Shown here piece by piece: positions 19,673-59,660 of a stretch of 64,000 nt of DNA. Within the stretch, counting starts at the first letter, position 1. Every line of letters begins with the position of its first letter. The stretch covers positions 11,656,001 to 11,720,000 of the forward strand of contig CAVNZM010000002.1 of assembly GCA_963693365.1 (NCBI GenBank), read 5' to 3'. The stretch is from Amoebidium appalachense. Lineage: Eukaryota > Ichthyosporea. The notes beneath the pieces are model-generated. The model was not told the origin of the DNA and did not search any database. It saw only the letters and a program-made list of their open reading frames with translations. Position numbers and translations under genes: made by a program.

Positions 19673-20433
19673 TCCCCATTTCCTGGTAAACTATGTTGGT
19701 GTATCATGACCTGGAACCTGTGGTTCCATTCTCGTTCTGTAAGTGAATAATCGGGACATAAATAAGGGTTGTACACCCGTGCGCCTGCACCTAAATCTGC
19801 TGTTTTTCTTTGTTTGCCTTCACGTCTGATAACGGGGAAATCTGGCCCGCGATGCCCCTACATGAATCGATCATATGGCTGTATTCAATTTGAATTCCAT
19901 GCATATGTGCAAAGACACCTACTAATTGGCCACCCATCCACCCATCTGTGTCACGTACATGCCGTGCCTCACAATCAGCTCCTTTTACCACCTATTATAC
20001 ATGTATGCAATTAATCTCTGTGGATTATATGCGCATGCATACATGCTCTTTGTAAAAAGAGCCTCTCTTCAGATGGCCTGATATATTCCGTCATAATATA
20101 CGGGTACGTTCGAGGGACGTGCGTACGTGTACTAGTAAATCATATTATCGAAATACTGGCATGCCATAGTAGTACATGTGACACTCACTGTACGCTTGTG
20201 CACTCAATATATGTGGGGATTGTGGGTGAGTGGTTGGTTGGGTACGCGTGCACGTATGCGTGGTGGCGCAGTGGTCGTACGCGTGGTACCGGTGGAAGAA
20301 CTACTAATTAGTCACATTGTTAGGAATTTGTTGTTGTCGTTGATGTACGTTTTTTTTGTAACACTGAAGTTCTTGTTTCGGTAGCCATGGGTGGAGTGGG
20401 TGGGTGGCTATCACAATGGGGCTTTTTTTTTTT

Positions 20434-20489
<56 letters not shown>

Positions 20490-20548
20490 GTGCTGGCTGT
20501 GTCATCAAGCCTGAGGAATATGCAGTTGCCAGCTGAAAGGGAAACGTG
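18954..20548. other. CYRI 3' flank; no gene seen
   Basis: Contains the CYRI 3' UTR and flank. There is no canonical AATAAA within 100 bp of the stop; an A/T-rich TATATATATAAATATA at about 19050-19066 is the nearest candidate. G runs lie at 19316-19341 and 19636-19671, and a 21-base T run joined to a 45-base G run at 20423-20488. Open frames are short and unconvincing. Confidence 0.5.
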
Positions 20549-21100
20549 TGTTGGAATATACAACACCAATATCACTATTATTATTTATGAGTATATTCTA
20601 CTAGTGCTAGCTCGTTGTCTATCTGCTTATTTAGCGAGTGTGATTATGCGCTCCGCAGTCCGATCTTGTGGTGAGCAGTTACGTAATAGCTGGTGTGATT
20701 GCTCCTGCCGTTTGATTGGCTCGGAGCGCACCGCCTGCAGTCCCGTCTGGATGGGACTGTCTCTACCCGATGTATTTTCCCGAGAGCACAATTGGTTGTG
20801 CTCGAGAGCACAACCGTGTTGTGCTCTGACCCCCGCGGAGTATATAAACCTCGCCACAAATCCATAATAAACCGGGAGTTATATTGATGACTGACTGTTA
20901 CACAGACTCTCCAGCACAGTGTGAACACTTGTGTGATACTTAGGTGATAGTGCATGCAGCCCAATTAAGTACACACTTAGTAGGTAGTATATTGCACCCA
21001 TATAGAGACTGATCGCCTCGTGTGTGTGTGTGCAACGACTATACACTCTACTTGTGTTAAGTGCAGACTCTGCTACGTGTGGGAAGGTAGTTTTCTCTCA
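20549..21100 (+). mobile_element. Solo LTR of an LTR retrotransposon, 552 bp
   Basis: The element starts TGTTGGAATATAC and ends TTTTCTCTCA, so it has the TG...CA ends of retrotransposon LTRs. It is flanked by a perfect 5-bp direct repeat ACGTG (20544-20548 and 21101-21105), the expected target-site duplication. Inside are a TATA box (TATATAAA at 20841) and a polyadenylation signal (AATAAA at 20866), in the usual U3-R order. A palindromic block with repeated GAGCACAA/TTGTGCTC lies just upstream of the TATA box and may be an enhancer. No primer-binding site, coding region or second LTR follows, so it is a solo LTR left by recombination. The superfamily cannot be decided from the LTR alone. Confidence 0.85.
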
Positions 21101-21105
21101 ACGTG

Positions 21106-21784
21106 CTCTGATGTAATTACAACTCGTTGCTGGTATCGGTGTAAGGGGTACTTATACGTACTAATAAGCTGACGACACACGAGGTTTAATAGCTATCTTA
21201 AGACTTTTTGTTACGGGCTTCTTCAACACCCAGTACCGCTGCCTTTTGGTGGGTACCGGAGAGAGACCTAAAAGACTCACAAAGAAGTGAACAGAAATGT
21301 ACAACATGCGCATGCATAAGCGCACCCCCCCCCCCGGGGGGGGGGGGGGGGCAGCCCGCCACATGTTGCTGCATGGTTCACAAATGGACTATTAGTGCCA
21401 TTCGTTCCTCAAAACATCTAACGGAAGTGCATTCCTAAGCATGCCAAATGATTAAAAATCTTGCTAGCGCTATCATCTTATGAAGAAGGGTTTGTTTACC
21501 TTCATCCATTCCATTCCGATTGATATCTTCAAATACATTTCCCTTGCAACTTTCTTATCAACTAATGGTTTATTACAGACTACGCACCCCAACAGACTAC
21601 AGGCTCCCAGGAAAATATCAATCTAAAATGACGTCACACTGAGATACTTCCATATATGGAAGTAGCTCAGTATGATGTCAAAGTCCATAGCGATTTTTGC
21701 CACCAGTGGCCATTTTTAAAAAATTTGGTAGTCTGGTACCGTACAGTCTGTAATGAACCGTTGGTCCTTTAATTGATATTGCAA
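21106..21784. other. Spacer between solo LTR and methyltransferase gene; no gene seen
   Basis: Unique-looking sequence with one C run joined to a G run (21326-21351) and a partial palindrome near 21590-21690 (CAGACTAC, TATATGGAAGTAG). This is the 3' flank of the minus-strand methyltransferase gene. Confidence 0.45.
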
Positions 21785-23102
21785 CTACTCGCTATCAGAA
21801 CCATTGTCCTTTCTTTTCTTTTTATCGCCCTTGGTTCCCGCGGGGTTTTTCGCCTTCTTCTTTGGGCCCCCCTCCTCCTCCTCCGTCCTCTCCACGAATA
21901 TGTACGTACGTGCCCCCTTGCTGATGTCTTCGTTATCATCTGTAGACACCCCGTCCGCATGCCCCAAAGTCCGCCGGTGCCGATAACCTATAAGAACAGT
22001 GTTTTATAAATTAAAAATTAATGCTAAGCCTTTGTGACGAATACTACTGCGTCGTTGGTGCCGTGCAACTTTTGAGTTATCGCGGAGGGGAAGTTGGAGA
22101 CTTCTGGATCTGAAGGTAAATAGACAAAGGCGGGGGGGGGGGGGGGGGGGGGGGGGAGGTGGCGGAGGGAGGGGCGTGGGGTCCAATCATTTGAAAGGTA
22201 ATGAGCATACTGCGGGAACAAAATAGGACAGGCTTCATTACAGACGACAACAGCGGTGTGGGTGGGTGCTTTAAAGGGGGGGGGGGGGGGGGGGGGAGGG
22301 TTACGAGAGTGAATGTGTGCGTGAGGTGGCCCGGGCATAAGTCACCAGGTTGAGAGCGAGGGGGGGGGGGGGGGGGGGGGGGGAGAAGGATGGGGAGGAG
22401 TCAAAATGCCAGAGTTTGGTACATACCCGGGTATTGTGACGGGGCAAAGGGCACCCCGGCCTTCAAAGACAGGCCAGCCTCCTTTGTGCCCAGTGCTGCT
22501 GTGCGCCAACTGTCATAGGGCTCACCCTGTTTGACGGTCACATGGATCTCACCCCGTGGAGCAAGAAGTGTGGCTGTGCAAAAAAAAAAAAAAAAAAAAA
22601 AAAAAGAGGGGTGTGTGTGGGTGAGCATTGAAACGGGGCAGGAGGGGGGGGGGAAAGGGGGGGGGGGGGGGGGGGGGGGGGGGGGAAGAGGATGGAAAAG
22701 GGTGCGCGGGGGGGGGGGGGGGGGGGGGGATGGGGTTGGAGAAGGTGCGAGAAGAAAGAGGAGTTAGTCTGTTAAGTCCAAGTGGGGGGGGGGGGGGGGG
22801 GGGGAGGGGGGAGACGAGAGAAAAGGGGGGGGGGGGGGGGGGGGGGGGGGGGGTAGATGGGTTGAAAGAAGGCGAGCAGATAGAGGAGATCATTGGTTAA
22901 GGGCAAGGGAGGCGTGGTTCCTTTTTTTCTTCTTTTTTTTTTGTTGGAATAAAGGGGGGGGGGGGGGGGGGGGGGAGGGGGGGGGGGGAAGGGGAGGGAA
23001 GGAATAAATATCAGGGTGTCGCAAGATTACAACCCCTCCCCCTCCCCCCCCTCCCCCCCCCCCCCCCCTCCCCCCTCCACACACACACACAAAAAAAAAA
23101 AA

Positions 23103-23140
<38 letters not shown>

Positions 23141-24262
23141 AACAAGGAAAGAAAAAGAAAAAGGAATAAAGAAAAGAAAGGCAAAAAAAAAAAGAAGAAG
23201 ACCGGGAGATAGAAGCAATGAATAAAATTAAAGGTGAAGCCCCCCCTTCCCCACTTTCCCCCCTTCCCTTCCCAACACACACATACATACTTGCGCTCTG
23301 GAGAAAACCGAAAATCAGCTTTTGATTGGCTGCAATATTCCGGTCCATATCTTTGATGCCCAGACCTGGGGTGCCAAGGGGGGAGGGGGGGGTGGGGGTG
23401 GGGGGGGGGGGGGGGGGGGGGAGGGAGAGAGAGAGAGAGAGAGTTTGTGTGTGGGGGGGGGGGGTTAGGATATGGTACGCAGCGGGAAGCTCAGATTTAC
23501 ACAGGATCTGATAACGAGAACATGCAAACATGGGGGAAAAAAATCACCCGTATACGCCGAATGTGCAAGAGGGGAAGGGAGAGGCGGGGATGTATGGCTT
23601 ATGGGAGAGAACGTTGTGCTAAAATAAAAGGGAAGTAGAATTTGAATAAAGACGAAGACACATACACACACAAAGGGTAGAGGGGGGGGGGGGGGGGATC
23701 CACACAAAAGGCACACGCCACATGAACCAGCAAACTTTCCATTTCACCCTCCGCAAAAGGTTAACAGCTGCAGCCAAGGAAGGTGGAGAGAAAGAGGAGG
23801 GTGGAGGGGAGGGGGGAAGGGGGTGAGAGAGGTTGTATTCCAACGTGAAGAAAGCTAAAACAATACATCCGTATTCGTATCTGCAAGGGTAGAGAAACAC
23901 TCGGGGGGAGGGGGGGGGGGGGGGGGGGAGGGAGGATGGGTAGTAGGGACGAAGGGAGGCAAAGGGTGTGTGTGTGTGTGTGTGTGTGTGGAGAGGGGGG
24001 GGGGGGAGAAGGGGGGGGGGGGGGGGGGGGTACATACCAACATGAGGAAAGTTGAAAACAATGCAATCGTATTTGACTTGGTCTCCCCCATGGTTCCCTT
24101 CTCGGAGCTGGGGGTAGCTGCCAAGTTTACAGCAGTCGATCGAATGCAATACCCTGCCACCAAAATCTTGGATCTGTGTGTGTGTGTGTGTGTAAGTGAT
24201 GTGTAAGTGATGTGTGTGTACGCGCGCGGGTGAGTGTGTGTGTACGTGTGCGTGTGTTGCTC

Positions 24263-24295
<33 letters not shown>

Positions 24296-24296
24296 G

Positions 24297-24361
<65 letters not shown>

Positions 24362-24656
24362 TGTGTGTTGTGGGGGAGGGGGTGTGGGGGAAGGGGGAGG
24401 GACTCTATGTGTGTGGGTTTCTCCTTGTGGGTGTGTGGGTGTGTGGGTGTGTGCCGGTACGTATACGAATGACTTTTTGTGTGCACGTTGCATCATATAT
24501 GTGCTTGCAAGTACATACGGACACCTGCTTTCTTGCACCTCCTAACTCCCTCTCTCTGGAGTGTATGATTGTGTGTACAGTCCACCCTCCTCTTTTTCAA
24601 TCTTTTTCTTTCTTCTTTTTGCCTTTTTTTCTTTTCTTTTCTTCTCTCTCTCTTCT

Positions 24657-24700
<44 letters not shown>

Positions 24701-24765
24701 CCGCTCTTTCTCTCCTTCCTCCCCTCCCCCTCTCTCTCTCCCCCTCCCTCCCTCCCTCCCTCCCT

Positions 24766-24802
<37 letters not shown>

Positions 24803-25454
24803 AGGGGGAGGGGGGGGGGGGGGGGGGAGGGGGGGATTGTTTTTGTGGGATGCAAGTAAAATGGTGCTGGGTTACTCCTATGCCCCCCCCTCCCCACCCC
24901 CCCCACCCCCCCCCACCCCCCAACCCCCCACCCAATATCGATGCACAGCATAGATCACTACAGTTCATACAATACCCACAACGGCAAAGCCAAAACTCAT
25001 CTACGTGCGTGGCTGGGTGGGTGGGTGGTGTGTGTGGGTGTGTGGTGGTGGTGGTTGGGGGGGAGGGGGGGGGGGGGGGGGGGGGGGAGGGGGGAGGACC
25101 TGATACGCAACCATGTAGTGCCCATTTGTGTAAATAGATTAAACATGGATCATAGATTGTACTCAAGAGCAGGGGGGGCCGGAGGAGGTGAGAAACGAGG
25201 GGGGGAGGGGAGGGGAGGGGAGGGGAGGGGAGGGGAGGGGAGGGGAGGGGGGGGGAGACTTCACAAATACCGGGAAAGAAAGGGAATGTACAAACCGTTT
25301 TTACGTGTTCAGCCGCGTCCTCGTACTTTTCATTCATCGTCTTCTCATCATCATATGTCGTGCACACGAGGGTGGGGCCACACCCGAAATGCTCCGCAAG
25401 GGCCCGGGAGAAACTGCAATTACCATCACCGACCACTAGAACACGTTGCTCCAT
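21785..25454 (-). CDS. BMT5-like (DUF2431) rRNA uridine-N3 methyltransferase, 239 aa
   Basis: Five minus-strand exons: 25454-25296, 24173-24038, 23365-23291, 22573-22427, 21987-21785. The total of 720 nt is in frame throughout. The family is a Rossmann-fold SAM-dependent methyltransferase; yeast Bmt5 makes m3U in 25S rRNA in the nucleolus. Seen: the glycine motif I VVGDGNCSFS (residues 7-16; the family usually has GEGDFSFS), TTYDDE after strand 2, VLHSIDCCKL in exon 2, the signature FNFPHVG (93-99) split over the exon 2/3 junction, NQKLIFGFLQSA, then LAPRGEIHVTVKQGEPYDSW and YPGYRHRRTLG across the last junction. The C-terminal 40 residues are acidic then lysine-rich (GGPKKKAKN, DKKKRKDN), a probable nucleolar signal. 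Substrate is inferred from family. The acceptor of exon 2 lacks a pyrimidine tract and follows (CA)n on the coding strand. Confidence 0.93.
23833..23895 (-). pseudogene. Decayed duplicate of methyltransferase exon 2 end
   Basis: On the minus strand this sequence reads TACGGATGTATTGTTTTAGC followed by TTTCTTCACGTTGGAATAC. It aligns with the real exon 2 end, which reads TACGATTGCATTGTTTTCAA then CTTTCCTCATGTTGGTATG (codons for YDCIVFNFPHVG plus donor). The copy is preceded by an acceptor-like CCTTGCAG, and its donor GT is lost (GGAATAC). It lies about 180 bp downstream inside intron 2 and cannot encode the motif. Confidence 0.75.
25203..25255 (+). repeat. (GGGGA)n minisatellite
   Basis: About ten near-perfect GGGGA units in methyltransferase intron 1, just downstream of the exon 1 donor. 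On the plus strand the runs of four Gs could form G-quadruplexes; on the transcript it is a C-rich (UCCCC)n tract. Confidence 0.9.
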
Positions 25455-27621
<2,167 letters not shown>

Positions 27622-27845
27622 GAGGAGGGATGCATACGTGGCGGTAGCTTCTGCTTATTTTTCTTTGCAGATTGCTTCTGTGCTGGCTGCCCCTTTCCCT
27701 GTGCTCCCTTTTGGCCCCCTGGCACATCCTTCTTAGGAGGTGGGGGTGGTATTGTCTTCAGCAACTGCACCAACTTGAGTTTCTTGCTACCTGTTTTGGC
27801 ACCTGGCCCAAAGAATGAGGGCGGTGCTTTTCTTTTCTTGCCCAT
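27622..27845 (-). CDS. Possible first exon of a lysine-rich protein, unrecognised
   Basis: An ATG at 27845 (minus) opens a basic frame beginning [12 protein letters not shown], with [12 protein letters not shown], a proline run and a Q/K-rich stretch ([17 protein letters not shown]), then a donor-like C|GTATGC near 27622. Beyond this the frame runs into CA repeats and is not credible. Composition is unlike the surrounding repeats and resembles the N-terminus of a nuclear or nucleolar protein. No domain is recognisable and no second exon is confirmed, so this may be chance. Confidence 0.3.
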
Positions 27846-28092
27846 GTTTAAAAGCCTTACAACTTATTGGTTTTATTTTACTCTCGATGTTTTCAATGAT
27901 GCTTTGATGACACTGGGAGCGAAGTCAGTAAAACTAGGCGCTTTTGGAGGAGCACGCACATAAGGTCATGCGCACCCTGCCGTCGTAATCTACAAAATAT
28001 AGCTTCTATAATTACTTGTACGTGCATGTAAGCGTGTGTGTTGGTGTGTGGGCCTGTTTCTGCGTGTGTCTGTGTGTGTGTCTGTGTATGTG

Positions 28093-28123
<31 letters not shown>

Positions 28124-28127
<4 letters not shown>

Positions 28128-28646
28128 AATGCACGTGTAAGTCCGCACTTGCCCACGTGCACACATACCAGTGCTCGCAAGGCCGAAATTTCGGCCCGGA
28201 GAAATGAAGGACACGAAAACATAACGTAATCGTTCGCTGATTGGTCACCTACGCACCCAGAAACTAACCAAATATGGTGAATGACTCACAGCAGCAATAG
28301 CTTTTTATTCGTCCTTTGTCATGTCTTTTAGTTGCCGCTTTTATTGCGGACGCGGTCACCGGTCTGGTCACCAGGCCAAAATAATGTGAAATGCACATGT
28401 AAGTCCGCACTTACCCACGTGCACACATGCCAGTGCTCGCAAGGCCGAATTTTCGGCCCGGAGAAATGAAGGACACGAAAACATAACGTAATCGTTCGCT
28501 GATTGGTCACCTACGCACCCCAAAACTAACCAAATATGGTGAATGACTCACAGCAGCAATAGCTTTTAATTCGTCCTTTGTCATGTCTTTTAGTTGCCGC
28601 TTTTATTGCGGACGCGGTCACCGGTCTGGTCACCGGGCCAAAATAG
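28124..28646 (+). repeat. 262-bp direct tandem duplication upstream of the RhoGEF gene
   Basis: Copy 1 is 28124-28385 and copy 2 is 28386-28646, both starting GTGAAATGCAC. They differ by only a handful of substitutions. Each copy holds the inverted CCAAT-containing string GCTGATTGGTCAC, the palindrome-like CCGGTCTGGTCACC and GGCCGAAxTTTCGGCCCGG. Copy 2 ends about 330 bp before the RhoGEF start codon, so this may be a duplicated promoter module. Confidence 0.92.
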
Positions 28647-28972
28647 ATCTTTGAACCAACGCAAACTGGGTCCGTTGGGGTGATGCCGAAGACGAGAAAT
28701 CGAATGGAGTGAAAAAACATCACTACACATTTATTGGAATAGTATATAGCAAATGACAGCGCGTGTAGTTATGTAATAGCTAGTTTCGAGGAAGATAGCT
28801 AATAAGTTGAAGCAGTGGTTGGGTGGTTCATCGCTGTATTAAATTGAAGTGGGCACCTACTCTACAATTGAAGATCTCAAGGGTCTGTTCTGTTCCTGCA
28901 CCTTGTAGCAATAAAACGAAATCGGTGAAGCTTTAGATATATACGAGCTTTCTGCTCTTTTTGGTTAGAATA

Positions 28973-44225
<15,253 letters not shown>

Positions 44226-44427
44226 GGTGTTGCCTTTTATAGACGGCACAAGGACTTCTTGAAATTGATTGTGGGAGTGATTTTTTGGCCGTGCGATTGC
44301 AGTCTGAATGCTCATCTGAAAATTTTAGAGTACTGATGCACGAATTATAGTGATTAAGCTGCATCGAGACGAGGTTAAGTCGTGTATGTATGTGTGTGCC
44401 TATGTGTATGTGTGGATTGGGGGGGAA

Positions 44428-44459
<32 letters not shown>

Positions 44460-44483
44460 GGGGGCTTTGGCATGCAGGAATCT

Positions 44484-44514
<31 letters not shown>

Positions 44515-45085
44515 GGGTCTCCTTATAGGGTAAGTGTGTGATGGACGATGTTGTAGGTTGGTGCCTATATTTAGCGCATGAAGGAGAACATACTGCAACC
44601 AATGCGACAAAAAAAATTATATAGTAATGACCCTTCCCCTTTTTTGTTCTTAGCAGTGCTTAATCTGGTTGTGACCCTGCCCACAAGGGTGGGTCTTAAC
44701 TGAGAAAGGAGAACTGTTATGTTTTTTCGGGAGCCCCGTAGGCTATTTCGCGGTGTTTTTTTAGGAGTCGATATGTTCGAACCCTGTTCGAAAGGCTTTG
44801 GTTGGTGTATATGGCTAGGTCTGTAGGCAGACTTGTATTTATTCGCTATGATTGTTCTGTGATGTCGCTGCGGCCCCCGAGCCTCTCTAAACACCGATAA
44901 TGGTTCTATTGGTTCGATGGGGTATACATTTTTTAATATGGCTAACTGGTGAATAAAAGGACGTTAATAAAGGAACCTGTGCACAATTACATTCATAAAA
45001 GTGCGTTTGTGTGTGTTATAGTCGGTGTGTGTGTATGGAGTGTGTGTGTGTATACATGTATGTTTAAGTGCCACAGTCTGGTGGA

Positions 45086-45138
<53 letters not shown>

Positions 45139-45916
45139 ATGTGACTATGTTCGTGTGCATGTTGCTCTTGGCACCATTCATTTGTATACATACGCACAAA
45201 CCGCAAAACTAAAACCCAAGATTTTCATTACTATCATTGAACACGTCAACACCGAACTTTGAACCACCACAAAACATACGTACAAGCCACAAGACCTAAA
45301 AGGACGTTTTCATTTCCATGCAAGTATCTGCCACTTGAACAAAAACGCTCGCCACAAATGTATTAGTATCCCCGCTATTTTTTAGAACGGGCTCCTGATT
45401 ATTTGGCTTGATTAGCAAGGGGCAGCTATCGGTTGTAGCTACTATCGGAACCGATTGACCGTTTACCCTCCCTCTGGTATTGATATGTTGGCGCTTTATG
45501 TATTGGCAATAAAAAAAAAAAAACCAAAAAAAAACACGGCACAGATGCGCAACCAAAAGTATGTTTCCGTCAATATACGTTCTTTTTATCAGCATTTTTT
45601 GTTGCGGCCGGGGTTGGGAGGAGGGCAAAAATATTTATAGATTCGGGAGTGGCCCAAGGCTCCCACTTTGCCGTTTGCCGATTTGCACCGCGCCTGAAGA
45701 CCGTCTCCGATTGGAGAATAGGTTCGTGGCGCTGTCAAACACAGACGGGTGCCGGGAGCCCCCATACAGCGTTTGGAGGCCGTGAATGTTGGCCAACCGC
45801 ATGTATCTGTTAAAATTAGCATATAGGTTAGTGCCAATCGCACGTATCTGTTAAAAATAGTATAAAGATTAGTGCCATAGACAATTTTACATATTGTTAT
45901 ACGTGATGTCATTCCT
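44226..45916. other. Convergent 3' flanks of RhoGEF and GPCR; no gene seen
   Basis: The two genes converge here. AATAAA occurs at 44952 and again near 44968 (plus) and could end the RhoGEF transcript. G runs occupy 44423-44458 and 44499-44517, and (GT)n 45090-45137. A mixed-composition minus frame at 45589-45912 shows no recognisable domain. Confidence 0.5.
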
Positions 45917-56343
<10,427 letters not shown>

Positions 56344-56619
56344 CAGGGTTCGAAGGTCCGAGCGGCCTCGGATCGGACTTGATTCGGATTTTCCAATTCC
56401 ATATCGGACGAGCAAGAACCAGATCGGACGGATCGGCCGGATCGGCCGGATCGGTTCCGCACAGACAGCGAAAAAAAAGCATGGATCTTTTGCTATAAAA
56501 AGTAGTACGTATAAAACGCTTTTGATTCGCCTATCTATTTTAGGTGAGCCTCAGGTCTTCAGATGAATATGATCATCATGATCGCAGCCCACTGGATGTT
56601 GGGCGTTGTGATAAGTTAG

Positions 56620-57420
56620 ATGACAGCCGATAAAACGAATGTACAACGAATTAACAATTGCAGTAGCTGTTGTAGTGCAACACTTTATTCGAAAATGCCA
56701 CCCAAGAACTCAACGAAACCTGCAGGCAAGCAGGGAAACTTGCCCAACATGTTCGTTCGTATAAAACGTACAGCCACTGAAGCAAACCTTACCCCTGCAC
56801 CCTCACCCGTTAAGGCTCCAACTAATGCTACGAAAATACCTTCTCCCCCTGAAACACTAACAACAAGAATCTGTTTAGGGGAAGCTCTCCTGTGTCCCCC
56901 GATCGTTCATTTGCATCTGTCGTCCGTTCGACACCGGGAGCAACACCAGCTGAATCAAGCCCCATCCCCACTCCCACCCCCACCACTACTGTCAGTACCG
57001 CGAGTGCTGCCAGCAAGAAAGTCTAAGCAACGTCTGTTTGACGAAGCCACGGCTAGCAAGGAGACCGCCGTTCCCACTGTTTCCATCCCTTCGAGCTCCG
57101 AGTCGGAGGAGGATTCCACCAGTGTACCTTCTGAAAAAGGAAAGGCTCCAAGAAAACGTGTCGGCCGTCCTAAGGAGTGGGCATTTGAGGGCGACTCGGT
57201 GCACGTCAAGCTAATACCCCGAGAGGAGCTCACATCCAAAAAATGCCAACAGCTACATGACAAACTCGAGGCTGGCAGAAGAACTACCCATGGCTAGATG
57301 CTGTGCCTCCTCGCTCGCACCCCAATCTGCCTTCGAGGATGCCAAACGACGACCATGAAGTCGAAATGGTTCTCAGCTGTTCACGTTGCAAGTATGTTAT
57401 GTCCCACACCGTTATAGCGT
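56620..57420 (+). pseudogene. Frame-disrupted coding remnant with AT-hook-like motif
   Basis: One open frame runs 56620-57297, with a plausible start MPPKNSTKPAGKQGN at 56695. Its middle (ICLGEALLCPPIVHLHL) looks out of frame: the third frame over 56860-57020 reads RGSSPVSPDRSFASVV and TPTPTTTVSTASAASKK, which fits the Ser/Pro-rich surroundings. The first frame then resumes with SKQRLFDE, an acidic SSSESEED stretch and the AT-hook-like RKRVGRPKEW. Past the stop at 57297, another frame continues PWLDAVPPRSHPNLPSRMPN and CSRCKYVMSHTVIAC. At least three frame changes imply a pseudogene, sequencing indels or unrecognised introns. It lies inside the candidate transposon and could be its relic. The family is not recognised. 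Confidence 0.4.
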
Positions 57421-57428
57421 GTTTGTGA

Positions 57429-58480
<1,052 letters not shown>

Positions 58481-58717
58481 ATATGTGTGTGCGTGCATGG
58501 CCACTGTGCGTGTGCGCGCGCGCCACTATGCGCCTCGTAAGCTTGCGCATGACGGTGGGTCTAATGTAGGCCTATGCATAACAGCCTGAATGCAGAAGTG
58601 TGCACGGCTCTATAAAAACAATTTGTCGCCTGCATAGAAAAATTTGGAAGTAGGTATACTAGGGGATCCCCGAGGGTCGGAGCGGGGCGGGGCGGGGGGG
58701 GGGGGGGTGGGGTGGGT

Positions 58718-58759
<42 letters not shown>

Positions 58760-58856
58760 CGTCCGATATGCCCATCCGATTCGGCCGTGACATGGGATCA
58801 TATTCAGCTCAAAAAGATCGGATAATCCGATCGAATAATCGGATCTTCGAACCCTG

Positions 58857-59660
58857 GAACCCACCCACCCAACATTCCAAGTTTATGGCGGCTCACATGT
58901 CCACAACATGAACATTGTACCCACCCGTATCCATATATAATTGTTGTCCTTGCCATTATTATAATAGTTATAAATGTAAAAAAACATTATATTGAATTAT
59001 TGGTGTAAAGCTGGCCACTAATGGAATAATGATGCAACCCGCACCGGCGGGATCATGATTCAGAGCCGCCTCGCGATGACGACATCCACGCGACAAGTCT
59101 CACCTAATAAAAAAGCCAAGCTCACATCGATTGGCTAAACACGCACCGATGCCGAATTACCCAATAGGTAGCTGTATATCTTTAGCTTCGACAGATGTCA
59201 TGGCCCTCTGTTGTTACTAAAGTTAGCTCTTGGCCCACACCAAGTGGCCGCATGGCTTGTTTGCGCCATCACTGTGCCGGGCACCACACTCGTGTTCAAC
59301 TTGGTCAGACAGACATGACATCAGTCAAGTGAGTTTTGCAGCATAAGATCTATTTGTTTTGTCTGGTTTTATCGTAATCATTTTTTTGGTAGCTTATAAC
59401 GCATATTTGCATAGTAAAAGTATAATTTTTTCGTAATATACTTCGCCAGCCAAAGCTCAGGGTTTCTCATCACATTTCGCCAGTCATTTCGGCTGTCGTG
59501 ACACACCAAGCACAGTTTGCAAGAAACACACCCTCACGTCCAAACACACACAATTCACCAAGTGCACGTGAACGCACTTTCTGGAAAGCGATCACTGTAA
59601 TTTTTGTCAACCAAACTCACTTACTAAGCACATTTCTAGGGTAAGATTGTAGTTTCTGAT
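58857..59660. promoter_or_regulatory. Upstream region of SLC25A26
   Basis: About 800 bp of complex, repeat-poor sequence before the carrier start codon, with ATTGGCTAA (59131) and CCAATAGGT (59161) CCAAT-type boxes. This is the likely promoter area; no TATA box is convincing. Confidence 0.4.
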
